Source: Misgurnus anguillicaudatus (lineage: Eukaryota; Chordata; Actinopteri; Cypriniformes; Cobitidae). From it: a stretch of DNA of 64,000 nt. Where the stretch lies: the NCBI RefSeq assembly GCF_027580225.2, contig NW_027395276.1:744001-808000 (forward strand). Reading direction: 5' to 3'. The notes beneath the pieces were generated by a model that saw only the letters and a list, made by a program, of their open reading frames with translations, did no database searches and was not told the origin of the DNA. How positions within the stretch are numbered: position 1 is the first letter of the stretch; every line of letters starts with the position of its first letter. A program made the position numbers and the translations under genes. Positions 46,842 to 58,982 of this stretch are shown here, in pieces.

Positions 46842-48356
46842 GACATGACGTTACATCTTCATAAAAATCTTATTCAGTTGAAAAAGGTAAGTCTACATAC
46901 ACATGGGATGACAAGAGGGTAAGTAAATATGAGATATTTTTTATAATTTGATGAACTATTGCTTTGAGCATTTCTACCATAATCATGTTTTGTGTTATCT
47001 CAAGTTGATATGACAGATCAAAAAGTGAACTATACATAAATCTAAACAGAAACTCCAGCAGGCAAACTTTTCAATTATTGTAATGTTTTCCGTTCACATG
47101 CAGATGTGGGTCTCGTTCTGGTCTTCTCTCTTTACATACATGTGTTTCCCTCTTACATATATTGTTCTGCATGTTGGGAAAACCTCACAAAGGCTGGAGA
47201 GCCCTTCACCACTAATAAGAGAGCACTGGAGAGAACTGTGGTAAAATATGTCTTGTGTCATTACTCGGCGGTTTCGCTCGCAAAAAAAAGTTCAAAAGCG
47301 TTTCATTCAAAAGCAATTCTGAGATGGAGAGAGAGGAGAAAGCGGACGGACAAAAAAACAAAAACTGCTTCGACTGTTGTGGAGATGATTTTCCATCAAA
47401 ACTCTTTCATGAAACACATTTCCATGCCTTTTCATTGGAGACAAAGCACATGCCATGCACTCCGCAATTCGCAAACTATCTCTCACAGCCCGCGTTTTAA
47501 TCACACGCTTTGCCACTGAAGTCGACTCTATCCTTCAACCCACTGCTCATCAAAGTCTATGAGAGTCTGGCTGATCTTCAGACTGGTGATGAAAGCAAAA
47601 TTAGGTTAACTTGGATGAGCCAAATCTTCTCCAGTTCAACCATGCAGGTCATTGCAAATGACTTTTCCATGCCAAAATTGAACGCAATAGACCGAAATGA
47701 AAATCTACTTCAATCTTCTCACATTCAAAGCTGACAAAGAAAAGAAATCAGGGAAAAGTTCATGAAATGTTTTCGAGAGCTTGATTTTTTTGTATAAATA
47801 CAATCTTTTGCCTGTTTGAAAATAAACACGGTTTGCATCAAGCGAATGAGTTGCATTTGCATACGATATCAACACACACTGCACACCACTGCAAATTTAT
47901 ATGAATATAGCAGCGGATACTCATTCTTCCAAATGCCTCATATCATTTACAGTTCACTCGAAGGCAAGAGCATCATAACAATGTCAAGGTGAGACTGCAC
48001 CAATAAATTATTCCTGTTTATTATCCTGGGCAAAGGGACAGCTTTATATTTACCAGAAAGGCGTATTTAAACTCAACAATGAATCTCTTTGAACTCCATA
48101 CTAAAATATTGTACTGATCTGTTGTGTCCTTTAATTTAAAGGCAAGATCTTTATTTTATTTTTTTTATTAAAAATGTGGTTTGGTGTAATAAACTGTTTA
48201 CGCAAAAATCTATCTGATTTCAAATAAATGTTTTATATTTGTATTAATATTTCTTGATATTTGTATAGCCCACGATTCTAAGAATAAAAATTTGGTTCAG
48301 ATTCAGATAATTTTTTTTAAACTCTGATTTCTTTATGGTTCCATCAGTAAGCCTTT
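46842..48356. other. Single-copy-looking DNA; 137-codon plus-strand frame
   Basis: The longest frame (47106-47519, 137 codons) starts with a hydrophobic run (GLVLVFSLYIHVFPSYIYC) but continues as a basic, motif-free sequence with overlapping frames on both strands and no supporting splice context. I do not call it a gene. The 47060-47860 block has no transposon ends. Confidence 0.35.
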
Positions 48357-48357
48357 A

Positions 48358-48807
48358 ACCCCTTTCACACAGCACAATGATCCCAGAAATTTGCCATAAA
48401 AAGGTTGCACGTGATTAAATTAAGTTTTCTTAAAACTGTTGGATCTACATAATTTAATTATATACACCAGTTCAACATGATTGAATCAAGTTTTCTTAAA
48501 ATTAAATTAATTATAAATTCAATCACATAAACGTCGCACACCTGTGTATGATAGGTGCGTAGGAGAGCAGGATACGAAAGTCCAAATATCAACAAATGAA
48601 AAAAGAGAGGTCCCGCACACTATTCACTTGCAAAAATAAAATGGTTTATTGCTTTATTGGAACGTTTCGATCTTCAGGCATCAAACATTTCATTTTATCA
48701 AATTTAATTTTAAGAAAACCTAATTTAATCATGTGCAACTATCATGTTAGTGTAGTAACATTAGCGTAACATTCCCGAAATGTGTCCTGTGTGAACAAAA
48801 GGCAGGA
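48358..48807. mobile_element. MITE-like element (CCTTTCACACAG..CTGTGTGAACAAAAGG)
   Basis: The ends are imperfectly inverted. Inside, AATTAAGTTTTCTTAAAA segments pair with TTTTAAGAAAACCTAATTTA, and a GGTCCCGCACACTATTCACTT unit with TTGGAACGTTTCGATCTTCA sits centrally, perhaps a further insertion. Confidence 0.5.
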
Positions 48808-48906
48808 TAAAATTTAACTTTCTTTTTCTCTCTCAACAGGTATTGTTTCGTCAGCCCAGTCACACAAAATTATGTACCTGTAGTCACGTAATTTTTTAAA
48901 TTCTTT

Positions 48907-49301
48907 TTCATGATACTGTCGCGAATTTCCCCGTTTTTTTCGCGATCGTATCACGAATTTCTGTTTATGTGTCATTGTCACGTATTGGTTACTCAACTGT
49001 TTTGTCATATTTTCTTACCATTGTCGCTTTGGTTTAGGGTTAGATTTACATAAAATGACATCCTTACCCAACTCTAACTCTAACGCCAGGCGACAATGTC
49101 TTAAAATTTAAAAAAAATATAAACAATACTTAAAGTGACAACCTAACGCAAACACAAAATCTAACCCTAAACCGAAGCGACAATGGTTTGAAAATAGGAA
49201 AAAGCAGTTGAGTAACCAATACGTGACAATGACACATAAACAGAAATTCATGATACGATCACCAAAAAACACGGAAATTTGTGACAGTATCACGAAAAAG
49301 A
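48907..49301. repeat. Large palindromic foldback, copy A
   Basis: The arms contain GTATCACGAATTTCTGTTTA, GTCACGTATTGGTTACTCAAC and CCATTGTCGCTT.GGTTTAGG in one direction and their complements in the other, around an (AACTCT)-rich centre. Confidence 0.8.
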
Positions 49302-49404
49302 CTATATGTTGATTATTATTTTGTGAGACTGGGTAGTGTTTCGTAGGTCTGAAAACTTGTAACTTGGTCTAAGCACTTCTTGTATTATTGCCAACATTAT
49401 TTTA

Positions 49405-49990
49405 CGGAAAGTCGTGTTATTGTCACAAAAAGTTTAATTATTTATTCGTGTCAATGGCAAAAAATTCAGCATTTTGGTGCCTTGAGCGCAAATGTCTTTT
49501 TCGTGTCAGTCGCACTAATTTCTATAAACAGTTTTTCGTGTCCGTGGCACAACTTTCTTTTCCGTGTCATTTTATGTATTGGTTTCTAAATTTTTTATCC
49601 TACTTTTAAATCATTGTCGGTTGGGGTTAGATTTGGGGTTTGGGTTAGGATGTACTTTTATGTATTCGTTTCTACATGTTTTTCTTCTGCTTTTAAAACT
49701 ATTCTCGCCTTGGGTTGGGTTTTGGGTTAGGATGTCCAAAAATGTAACAGAAAGTGATTCTAACCCCAACCCCAAGCGACAATGGTAAGAAAATAGAAAA
49801 AAAACACAATGAGAAAACAATACATAAAATGCCACAAAAATGTTGCGCCACGGACACAAGAAATTATTTATAGAAATTTGTGCAATTGACACAAAAAAGA
49901 CATTCGTGCTCAAGACACGAAAAAAGCTGAATTTCGTGCCATGGACACAAATAAATGAATCTAATTTTTCGTGACTATAACACGATTTTT
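49405..49990. repeat. Large palindromic foldback, copy B
   Basis: The left arm holds GTGTTATTGTCACAAAAAGT, GAGCGCAAATGTCTTTTTCG and AATTTCTATAAACAG. The right arm mirrors them as TATAGAAATTTGTGC..GACACAAAAAAGACATTCG and ends CACGATTTTTTGTGAG. The centre is GGTTAGGAT-rich. Confidence 0.75.
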
Positions 49991-50011
49991 TGTGAGTTCA
50001 CTCTCTATTGT

Positions 50012-50070
50012 TTCCTTATCTTTGTAAGTCGTTTTGGATAAAAGCTTCTGCTAAATGCCTAAATGTATCA
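50012..50070 (+). repeat. SINE 3' tail fragment
   Basis: TTTGTAAGTCGTTTTGGATA followed by AAAGCTTCTGCTAAATGCC is the 3' tail of the tRNA-derived SINEs. The tRNA-like head is absent. Confidence 0.6.
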
Positions 50071-51301
50071 ATGGCATAAGGGCATTGGGTCTCATGTTAC
50101 TGCGTACATTTTTCATGTTTATCAGACTTGAACTTCTGAATTTTTGGTTGAATCATGATTTGTTTGTGAAAACATCCGTACGCACATTTCACGCACATAT
50201 TTGTGTATGCATGCTTCAATGAATGAGACCCAAATTGGATCTGCAAACTGGAAAAAAACTGAGACCTGTTGTTGTGGACTCCTCACTATCCACACTAAAG
50301 CTGAAATTGTTTGCCAGCTTAACAGTACGCAATACAATAGTTTCAGAAAAGGAAATGCATGCACATGATTTCCCAAAACAAAAATTACAGATTATAAGCA
50401 AACTTAAGAAAATTAAGTGCACAAATACATTTACATTACATGTCACGTGTCTTTATGGGATCTTTACAAATGTAAAAAAAACATCATAGGCAGTGAATGA
50501 ACCAAAATGCGATCCAGGGACAAATCCAAGACATATTTTCCATGTTTTTCTGTAATCTGTGTGTGAATATGGTTAATAAGTACTTTGCAAGCTGTTTTTT
50601 GAGCCTATGCATTAAAAAAAATTGTATGGGTGAGGAAAATGCAGCTGAAAGACGTGTAGTCGATTTATTGTCTTTGCATCATTTTGCGTCTTTCTCTTAT
50701 AGCACATGTGGGAACAGATGCTATAGATATTTTGGAAAAGTTCTGTTCACATTGGCAGAAGTATGCATATATTCAAGAACTGTTAATGCAACCACATTTC
50801 ATAAAATCATTTGGTTTTGCATTTGTTTTTGACAAAAGGAAATGGTTCTGAATATCAATCAGGTTCACGATTCCCAACCCTATAGCCTTGGCAATGAATG
50901 ACTAGTCCCTCTAAACCAGACCTTTGACCTTTTGGCGCAATGACTGTTGGCACAATATCATGAGTCCAAGGGTGTGCCGTCTGAAACTGAAACTGACGGT
51001 GACTGACGGTGTGAAATGCAAAGAAACAACCCGGCCAATGTTTTTCTTTAGACAAATTCCTCTGTACAGGAGCTTCAAGTAGTTACAGTATCCCGGTGCA
51101 AAATAAATATTCAAATAGAGAAGGTAAACTAGCCACATTCAATTTTACATTTATTTAAATTGAATGTGTTTCGGCACACAGGACATCATTGCGTTTAAAA
51201 GTATTTAAGTGAAGGGAAATTAAATACAAAGAAATGTCATGCTCAAAATCAAAATAGACTAATGATATAATAGGAAATAACAAAAAAACGTGTGACATCT
51301 A
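50071..51301. other. Non-coding DNA, nothing recognised
   Basis: Frames up to 111 codons (50497-50832 plus) lack motifs. No terminal repeats were found. Confidence 0.4.
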
Positions 51302-51475
51302 CATTGTAAAAATGATATCAAATTAACATATATTATTATGTTACTTTAACTTAACAAATTCATTTGAACAATTTCAACTTGTTTTTATAAGTTATGTCAA
51401 CTTATCCCAAGTATACACTTAAAATAATAAGATGAATTGACTTGCAAAACCAAGTTGTTTTAACTTCACGCAGTG
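51302..51475. mobile_element. Degenerate relative of the 46390 MITE
   Basis: CATTGTAAAAATGATATC at the left and ..CACGCAGTG at the right lie between TA dinucleotides. The AACTTGTTTTTATAAGTTAT motif recalls the centre of 46390-46628. Confidence 0.55.
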
Positions 51476-52514
51476 TACAAATTGGAAAAGTGAAAGGACA
51501 AGGCTACGGCACACATGAACACGCATGAACTGAAATGAATGAGTATATAACACAATCAGTACATACATTTCAGTTAGACTTTTTGTGTAGCAAGTGTCAC
51601 CAAACAAAACTGCAAAAAATAAGGGCTTAACAGGTAGTCCAGCCCCAGCACCATTGGTTAAGACAAAAGTTGATGTGTCAAACAAAAGGCAATGTTTTGA
51701 TAGCACCTCAAAGACATCTGCCTTACAAAAAAATCATCATCGAAAGACATTGGAAAAATGAGAAAATATTTTAATGACTGAAAAACTCCCATCTCATCGT
51801 TCAGAACCTCCCCGCTGTTTCTAATATTGTCAATGTCTCTAATGTTGCATGGCATGATAGTTCACGAAAGCACTGTAGCCCACCCGTTCACTGCGAATGG
51901 TACTGTTCGGGTTTGAAAAGCTTTGGTGGAGTCAGAAGTAAAGGGGTTATGTGTGTTACTGTCACAAGTGTGTATTTGACAGTACAGCAGAAAGACTCTG
52001 ATGTGCGTGTGGCTATTGCTTTTGTGCTGAGGACAGGGCCAAATGGAAACAGATGCCGCTCACTGGTGTCCCAGCGGAGAGAGGAGAAAGGTGGGGGTGG
52101 AGAAAAAACGGAGAGGGAACAGGAGTGGAAGAGAGAAACCGAATAGATTTACAACATCTGATAATTCAGTTTCTCAACGGCCGACCTCCCAGTTGGTTTC
52201 GTTCATTTAAAGAGTGCACTCACTGACCAAAAAGACAAAGGAAACCTTTTCAGGGCTTGTTTAGAACCCAGCAAGGAAAAACTGAGAGTGAAATGACGCC
52301 TTGACCCAATATAGTCCGGCTATGAGTAACCCACTTCTACCCAAAATAACCTTGAATTTGGTTACATGCCGTTTTTGCCAAAATAACTTGGAGATGTAGG
52401 CTACTATAATCCATCATGTAAGCAAAGTCAACAGGTGTTCTAGGTGTTTGCTTTAATTTCTTGTACATGCTCTAAACGTATATGCATCATCTATTCTTGG
52501 GCTATGGTTAGACG
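51476..52514. other. Single-copy-looking DNA
   Basis: No transposon ends. A purine-rich run (AGAGGAGAAAGGTGGGGGTGG and onwards) occupies about 52078-52145. No exon was recognised. Confidence 0.4.
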
Positions 52515-52850
52515 ACTTTCTTTATCGTGTCATTTTATGTATTGTTTTCTCATTGTTTTCCTATTTTTTTACCATTGTTGGTTGGGTTTGGAATCACTTT
52601 TTGTTTTTTAGACATCCTAACCCAAACCCAAAATCTAACCCCAACTCCAAGCGAGAATAGTTGTAAACGCAGAACAAAAGAATGTAGAAACCAATACAAA
52701 AAAACAGTTTATAGAAATTTGTGCTGAGTGACACAAAAAAGACATTTGTGCTCAGTAACACGAAAAACAGCGAAAATTCGTGTCCTGAACACAAATAAAT
52801 TAATTAAATATTTTGTGACGATAACACGACTTTCTGTAAGATAAGGTAGC
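52515..52850. repeat. Large palindromic foldback, copy C (partial)
   Basis: It shares with copy B the blocks ATTTTATGTATTGTTTTCTC, TTTATAGAAATTTGTGCT and AAAAAGACATTTGTGCTCA, and ends AACACGACTTTCTGTAAG. The outer part of the left arm is missing. Confidence 0.65.
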
Positions 52851-52932
52851 GCATACCCTAATAAGCTTTCATGTTTAAAAAAATAAAAATATGCTATAAA
52901 ACACAAACTCAATAACAACAAAGTCCTTTTAA

Positions 52933-53319
52933 AGGTGCAGTGTGTAATTTTTAGCGGCATCTAGTGGTGAGACTGTGAGTTGCAACAAAACGGCCTGTCC
53001 ACGGCTTACCCCTCGCTTTTGAAGCGCATAGAGAACCTACGGTAGCTGCCACAGGACAAACATGTCATCATCGGAGATCAAACAACTTATCAAACAAAGT
53101 TTGTCCGTTAAAGGCTTCTGTAGAAACATGGCGGCACAAAATGGTGACTTCCATGTAAGGGGACCCACAGTGTATGTAGATAAAAATGGCTCATTCTAAG
53201 GTAATAAAAACATAATGGTTTATTATGTAAGGTCTTTTTACAGACCCTTGATAATATAGTTTTGTATATTATATTGCATTTCTGTCAAGAGATCCTTCTA
53301 AAAGTTACACACTGCACCT
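52933..53319. mobile_element. TTAA MITE, AGGTGCAG family, copy 3
   Basis: The ends AGGTGCAGTGTGTAA and TTACACACTGCACCT are flanked by TTAA at 52929-52932 and 53320-53323. It is close in length and internal sequence to copy 2. Confidence 0.9.
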
Positions 53320-53447
53320 TTAAGGTAGTTTATTTATAAAACAAGCAAAATAAACAACACGTATATTACCAAGGAAACCAAAATATTTTTTATTTTCGAT
53401 GAGGTATTTGTTTAAGAGTTCAGTTAAGCAACTAGTGAGACAATTAA

Positions 53448-53897
53448 CTCTTTCGCCGCCATTGATGAGATAACTCATCAATTAAGAGAAAGCGCTTCCC
53501 TGCCAATGACGAGAATTTTCGGCTTTCCGCAATACTGCTATTATCCACCAGGTGGACCACCACTTCCGCAACTTATACAACCAGGAAGTAGCGCCTCACG
53601 TGAAAGAGAAAGAACTCTGTGTATGTTTTAAAGATCGCTCTGCATGTGATCTCTATCAAAAGTCCTTCACAAAAATTGAATTATCTCAGCTTTTTGCTCC
53701 AAAATGGGTGTTTTTGAAGAAACCATATTTGAGAGGTGATAAAAAGAGAACTAATGAAGGTAGGATGAAACTTTTTTTGTTTGAAAGCAGAGCAATGTTC
53801 AAAACATTTTCTGGAAGGCATTAAACTTTTGTGAAAATCATGAAAAATGCTGGCGCTGGCTGGCAACTTTAAAAAAAAAATGCTGGCGGGGAAAGAG
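53448..53897. mobile_element. TTAA MITE, CTCTTTCCCCGCC family, copy 1
   Basis: The ends CTCTTTCGCCGCCATTGA and GCTGGCGGGGAAAGAG lie between TTAA at 53444-53447 and 53898-53901. A subterminal hairpin pairs ATGAG with CTCAT, then AATTAAGAGAAA follows. Other copies are at 54235-54704 and 62710-63135. The 90-codon frame inside is not a recognised protein. Confidence 0.82.
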
Positions 53898-54234
53898 TTA
53901 AACAAACAGAAACTGGAAGTAAAGTTCCGACCAGACGCGTAATCGTGTCACCGCACTTGCGTCTGATGAAACTGTCTATAGATAAGACCAAAAAATGCCA
54001 GTTATATTGGATATATATATATCCAAAGGGAATATTTCATTTGATCGTCAGACACCAAAGGGCAGAGCAGCGGGACTGAAACAGAGGCAAATTTCAGAAG
54101 GACTTGCGGAGATGAGGCGGCGCTGACCACCCGCTGATACCTGGAACTCACATATCCGAAATGTCAGAGGATATTTTTAAATAGGCACTATTTTTACTAA
54201 CTGACCACAAATTTTGCAACTAAACAGCTCTTTA

Positions 54235-54704
54235 CTCTTTCCCCGCCATTGACGAATTTTCTCGTCAATTAAGAGAAAACATTTTCATGAAATAAACATG
54301 TTTCTGATGAGTTTTTATGCTAATCTGTAATAAAAAACTGAATTATTTTTTTTTTACTAATTTTAAACTCTGTGTATTTTTTGATAATCGTTCTGAATCT
54401 GATCTTTATCAAAATTCCTTCACCAAAATTCAATTATTTCAGATTTTTGTTAAAAAATATGTTTTAAAGAAAAATACCCATATTTAAGAGTTTATAAGCA
54501 GAGAAAAAAAATATAAAGAGGATGAAACGTTTATCCCATTTTGTGTGTTTGTTTGTTTTTTGTTTGAAAGCAGAGGGTCTGTTCTTTCATTTGATATATT
54601 TGTATGTTTATATATTTTTAGAAGAAAATTTTCCCAAAAGGCATTTTCAAATCACAAAAAATGCTGGTGGGCAACTTTAAAAAAAATGGCTGGCGGGAAA
54701 TGAG
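54235..54704. mobile_element. TTAA MITE, CTCTTTCCCCGCC family, copy 2
   Basis: The left end CTCTTTCCCCGCCATTGACG follows TTTA (a mutated TTAA). The right end GGCTGGCGGGAAATGAG meets TTAA at 54705-54708, which also serves as the left flank of the next element. Confidence 0.8.
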
Positions 54705-54708
54705 TTAA

Positions 54709-55040
54709 TGGTGCATTGTGTAACTTTTAGAATGATCTCTTTACAGAAATGCAATATAAACTACATAACTATATCATCAGTGGTGTATAAAGACCTTACA
54801 AAATGAACTTTTTTCTACATACACTGCGAGTCCCCTTACATGAAAGTCGCCATTATGTTTCTACAGTAGCCCTAAACAGACAAACTGCTCTACAAAGCAC
54901 GTTTCATCCCTACGTTGTCTCAGACGACAACATGTTTGTCCTGTGGGGCTACCGTATGCGTTTTGAAATTGATGGGTGAGCTGTTGGTTGCGATTTGCAG
55001 CCTTACCACTCGATGCACTTAAAATTTACACACACCGCCT
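54709..55040. mobile_element. TTAA MITE, AGGTGCAG family, copy 4
   Basis: The ends TGGTGCATTGTGTAAC and TTTACACACACCGCCT are somewhat mutated, with TTAA at 54705-54708 and 55041-55044. Confidence 0.85.
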
Positions 55041-55120
55041 TTAAAACTACATTTTATGACAGAGAAAGAGTAATATTTTGAATATTGTGCAGGTTTAAGC
55101 TCCATTGCCGTTGAAGCGAA

Positions 55121-56727
55121 CAGTGGCGGAGCCAGAGGGGTGTCCAGGGTGGCACTGGACACCCTTGACATGTCACTGGCCACCCCGTGTGCCACCCCAA
55201 ATTTAATGCGCTACTTTTACTTAATCGCTATGTTTATTTTCGACGTGCGACAGCGCAGCACATTGTTAAAAACAAACATTATGAATATTAATTAACCCTC
55301 CCTGCGGTCGCGGCGCAAACTCTTTATTTTTCAATCACTGCGCAAAGAGACTTGGATTACCCTGCTGATTTTGGACATACAGATATGATTTATACATCAT
55401 TTAAAACGTTCAAGTGTCATTTTTTGTGTGTCTATAAAACTGAATGTTGTGCTTTTCACAAAATTAAGAAAATATACATAATGCGCGTTCTGTTATCTCT
55501 CCATCAGTGACGTCTTTTCAAAAACGCGTCAGAAAAATTACTGTAACTTAACGAATACTTTTCATACCATCAGAAGATAAATGTCTACATAATGCTTGGA
55601 ATCTCTTTAAAATTATGTAAGTGAAGTCGTACATTTTGCTAATACTACATGATTTATTTTCACCGTATATGCTGGAAGTGTGGTAATTGTCTTGTGGACT
55701 GAATCTAAGATTGCCAATTCTTTTTACAACAAAACCCAGCACCATGTTTTCATTCTTGACGTGATCTTTATAGGCTACTTTATGATTGTTAATTCGACTG
55801 GATTGCCACATTGAACTTGAAAGCGCGACGCGCATATCCGATAGTGCGCGTGCACAGCCAGAGCTTAAACAACTTCAATATTCGTGTCTTTTTGGCTTAA
55901 ACGGACAAATGCTCATATGTCAAAATAGCTGTCTTGGTGATTTTCATACTAAACATTTGGTTACTGTACGTCTTAAACGAATAAACATTTTATTGCATTC
56001 GGTCTTAGCCTAACCTGTTGAAGTGTCTCTGTCATTAAAGTTAATTAAATAGCAAAAGAAAAAAGAAAACATTTGCATCTTCTGTATCTTCGTAAAGAAA
56101 GATTAATCGCAACATCCTTTGTGTTGGAGCTCTGCTATTTGAAGTAAGTTTAAGGTTTATCATGGAGTTTAGATTTCCTGATCTTTTGCTTCATTAAAGG
56201 GATAGTTCACAAAATGAAAATTCTGTCATCATTTTTACATCCTTATGTTGTTCTAAACCTGTACAAATTTCTTTTTTCTTATGAACACAAAAGAAGATAT
56301 TTTGATAAATGATGGTATGCACACAGCTGTTAACCATTGATTTCCATAGTAGGAATAAAAACAACATAATGGAATTCAATGGATATACCATTAATTGTGT
56401 GCTTACCATCATTTATCAAAATATCTTCTTTTGTGTTTATTAAAATAAAATACAGGTTTAGAACAACATATGGGTGAGTAAATGATGACAGCATTTTCAT
56501 TTTTGGGTGAATCCCTTTAACAGACAGTAAATGAGATGTATAAGAAATACAGTAGAAAGATTTAAAATTCACCCTTATTATGTTTACATCTAATGCGATC
56601 AAAAGATTAATTTATGCTTTCTTGATACATGGTTACATGTCATTTTCTTTTATGGACTATGGACCCCCTAAAGTAGCTTTGGCCACCCCCTGGCCACCCT
56701 ATTAAAAAAATTCTAGTTCCGCCACTG
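55121..56727. mobile_element. hAT element (CAGTGGCGGAGCC ends), 1.6 kb, perfect 8-bp duplication
   Basis: The ends CAGTGGCGGAGCCAGAGG and CTAGTTCCGCCACTG are flanked by GAAGCGAA at 55113-55120 and 56728-56735. The subterminal regions carry GGCCACCC-type repeats. No transposase is recognisable. A TTAA MITE is nested at 56198-56516. Confidence 0.92.
56198..56516. mobile_element. TTAA MITE, AGGGATAGTTCAC family, nested in the hAT element
   Basis: The ends AGGGATAGTTCACAAAATGA and TTTTTGGGTGAATCCCT lie between TTAA at 56194-56197 and 56517-56520. An inner inverted pair (AGAAGATATTTTGATAAATG and its complement) gives a long foldback. Confidence 0.88.
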
Positions 56728-56735
56728 GAAGCGAA

Positions 56736-58427
56736 ATGCATTCTGGGAAACTTGGCTGTCATAAGTCTACACAAGTCCTGATACATCCTTGTTAAAGGGG
56801 CGGATCAAGAACACATTCAGGGATGTTATGTGAATTTGGCTTGATGTGAACTTGAAATTGTAATGGGCCGCAACTGATAGTCCACTAGAACACAAATACA
56901 AAGAAGAACGCATTGAGAAACTGTCATAGTGACGTGAGGGGACTGTGAAAATTAAAACCTGGACAAAACCCAAGAGCAGAGGTAAAAAAACGAAACAATT
57001 TGTATTTATTTCATGAATTACTACGTCACAGTAATGCTGATCAATGCAAAATGTTAAATTATCGTCTGGTATTGTTTTGGGTTACTAAATTATGTCCAAT
57101 GTATAATGTGACTCCTGAAGCAAAACAATTCACAAGACACCCTCTTTTACAGAAATCATTAAGCTTTATTCAGCCACAGCATTTTTTAAAAGTTGTTTGA
57201 TATTTGAACACTGAAAGTTCCTTTTGGGTTGATCATCGAGCATGTTAAGACGCCAGTCATCGTTCATCTTCAGCGGTGGTTATAATTAAAACATATTGCT
57301 TTGGGTCAAACAGTGTGTAGTGGTGACTGATGAGGCGTCTCTTCACATGGACGGATGACCATAACTGTGGCAAATTACAGCTGAAATGATTTCACTCATA
57401 TAGATGTTATTGCAGATAAAAGTTCAGCCAGGAGCCTTATGTGACTGGCCTGTAAGCTCAACTAAATAGATGAAAAGAAGAACGATTTGTCAGGATGGCT
57501 TACCAAACATAAGTACTTTGAAGGTCTAAACACAACTGTATCGAAATATCATTTCAGAAATGATTAAGTGCAAGTTCAAACAGAAGTACAACTTTCTTAA
57601 AATAATAATGATAAGAACGAAAAACCTGTGACATGAGCTGAGGTTTTTGTACTGTTTTGATTCATTTCCGAAAATAAATTAAAACTCCGGGTTTAATAAA
57701 TATTTTGTAGTAACTTGATCCCGGACGAGCCCCGATTTTATGTTACAAACCCCTAAGTAAATCCATAAGGAAGGGGAAAAAGCAACATAAAGGAAGGACA
57801 CGTGAAACCAAATTACTACAAAATATTCATTAAAAAGGAAGCACGCATCAAAAGAAACAACCAACCCTGAAAATTAAGTCTTTAAGTAACAAAAATTCAT
57901 CAAATTACTCCCAATAATAACAATAGGAAATAACAAAGTGCTTGTCTCACACGCTTGTCTACTTGTATATGTGGTTTACGGGGACTCTCCATAGACATAT
58001 GAATAATTTTAATACTGCATGTGCAGTGCGAGTGACGCAAATTTTCGTCATCAGAAGAGTGCATGCATACTGTACGTTGTATGGTGTAGGATACAAATGT
58101 GCATACAGGAGAAAGTAATATGTAGCCCAAGAGATGCATTGCATATTGACGCAATGCATCTGCATCGAATGTCTGTGTACATGTACAAGTCAAATAAATT
58201 ATGCTTTGTAAGGCTGTGTGTTCGACCATGTTCGCACGCATAAAAACAAACTATAATTCGGGCTTAACCCAACACTAAAACACTCAAAGAAAACTTTTGG
58301 TATTTTTTATTTATAAAATATTATGTCACACTTATTTTTTCTGTGAACTACATATACCAAAACACACATGGTTACTTATAGGAGGACATTAGACATCTAT
58401 TGTTTTTTATAGACCTACACTGTTAGA
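56736..58427. other. Non-coding DNA, nothing recognised
   Basis: No element ends or exons. The 113-codon minus-strand frame at 57900-58241 overlaps frames on both strands and has no motif. Confidence 0.4.
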
Positions 58428-58559
58428 CTTTTTATTGTATAAATGCGGTAACTGCCCCATCACAGCACCATAACTGTACATGTTTTTACAGTATGATGTC
58501 TTTACTGCAGTTCCATTTTACAGTATAATACCCTTATTGTAAAATAGTTTTAAAAAAAT

Positions 58560-58650
58560 ATATTGCCTTGAAGGGGAATCAAACCCAGGTCACCCATGTC
58601 ATTGGTCTGTAACACTACCACAGTGCCAAAGAGGCTACACACTCTGAGGA
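58560..58650 (-). repeat. tRNA-like (SINE-like) segment
   Basis: On the minus strand TAGCCTCTTTGGCACTGTGG is followed about 45 bases later by GGTTTGATTCCCC, resembling A and B boxes. No full cloverleaf was seen, so a decayed SINE head is more likely than a gene. Confidence 0.4.
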
Positions 58651-58982
58651 GCGAAATCTTGCCGTCACTAGTGTTTTGAAGTCTTGAGTTCAAATTCAAA
58701 TCTGACGGTCAAGCATTTATCCATAATCCCTTTCTTGTTTCTATCTACAATTCCCAATAAATTATTTACACTGCTGAAAAACAATTCACATTTTGAAATT
58801 TGCTTCACTGCTAAAAGCATAACAAATAAAATGTATTTAATTTCATAGATATATTTTTTCCATTTTATATGCTTTTATAACACTCTTTTATTCAACTACA
58901 GTAGCACTACTGCTGTTGTTTTACAGCAGTCTACCGCAAATTTACAACATACAGTAAATCACTGTAAATTAAATGTTTATAC

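Larger units (their letters stand above)
52905..53981 (-). repeat. Repeat family X, copy interrupted by two TTAA MITEs
   Basis: Read on the minus strand it follows 36588-36880 block by block (CTATAGAC.., GGAACTTTACTTCC, CACTAGTTGCTTAACTGA, TTTTGGTTTCCTTGG, ACTTTGTTGTTATT). Two inserts (53448-53897 and 52933-53319) sit at the TTAA tetranucleotides that are empty in the other copy. Confidence 0.7.

Noticed and set aside
47106..47519. 137-codon plus-strand frame with a hydrophobic start
   Set aside because: Overlapping frames on both strands and no recognisable motif; it is too weak to call as a gene.
53552..53824. 90-codon frame in a TTAA MITE
   Set aside because: Its counterparts in the two other family copies are broken or shifted, so it is not conserved as protein.
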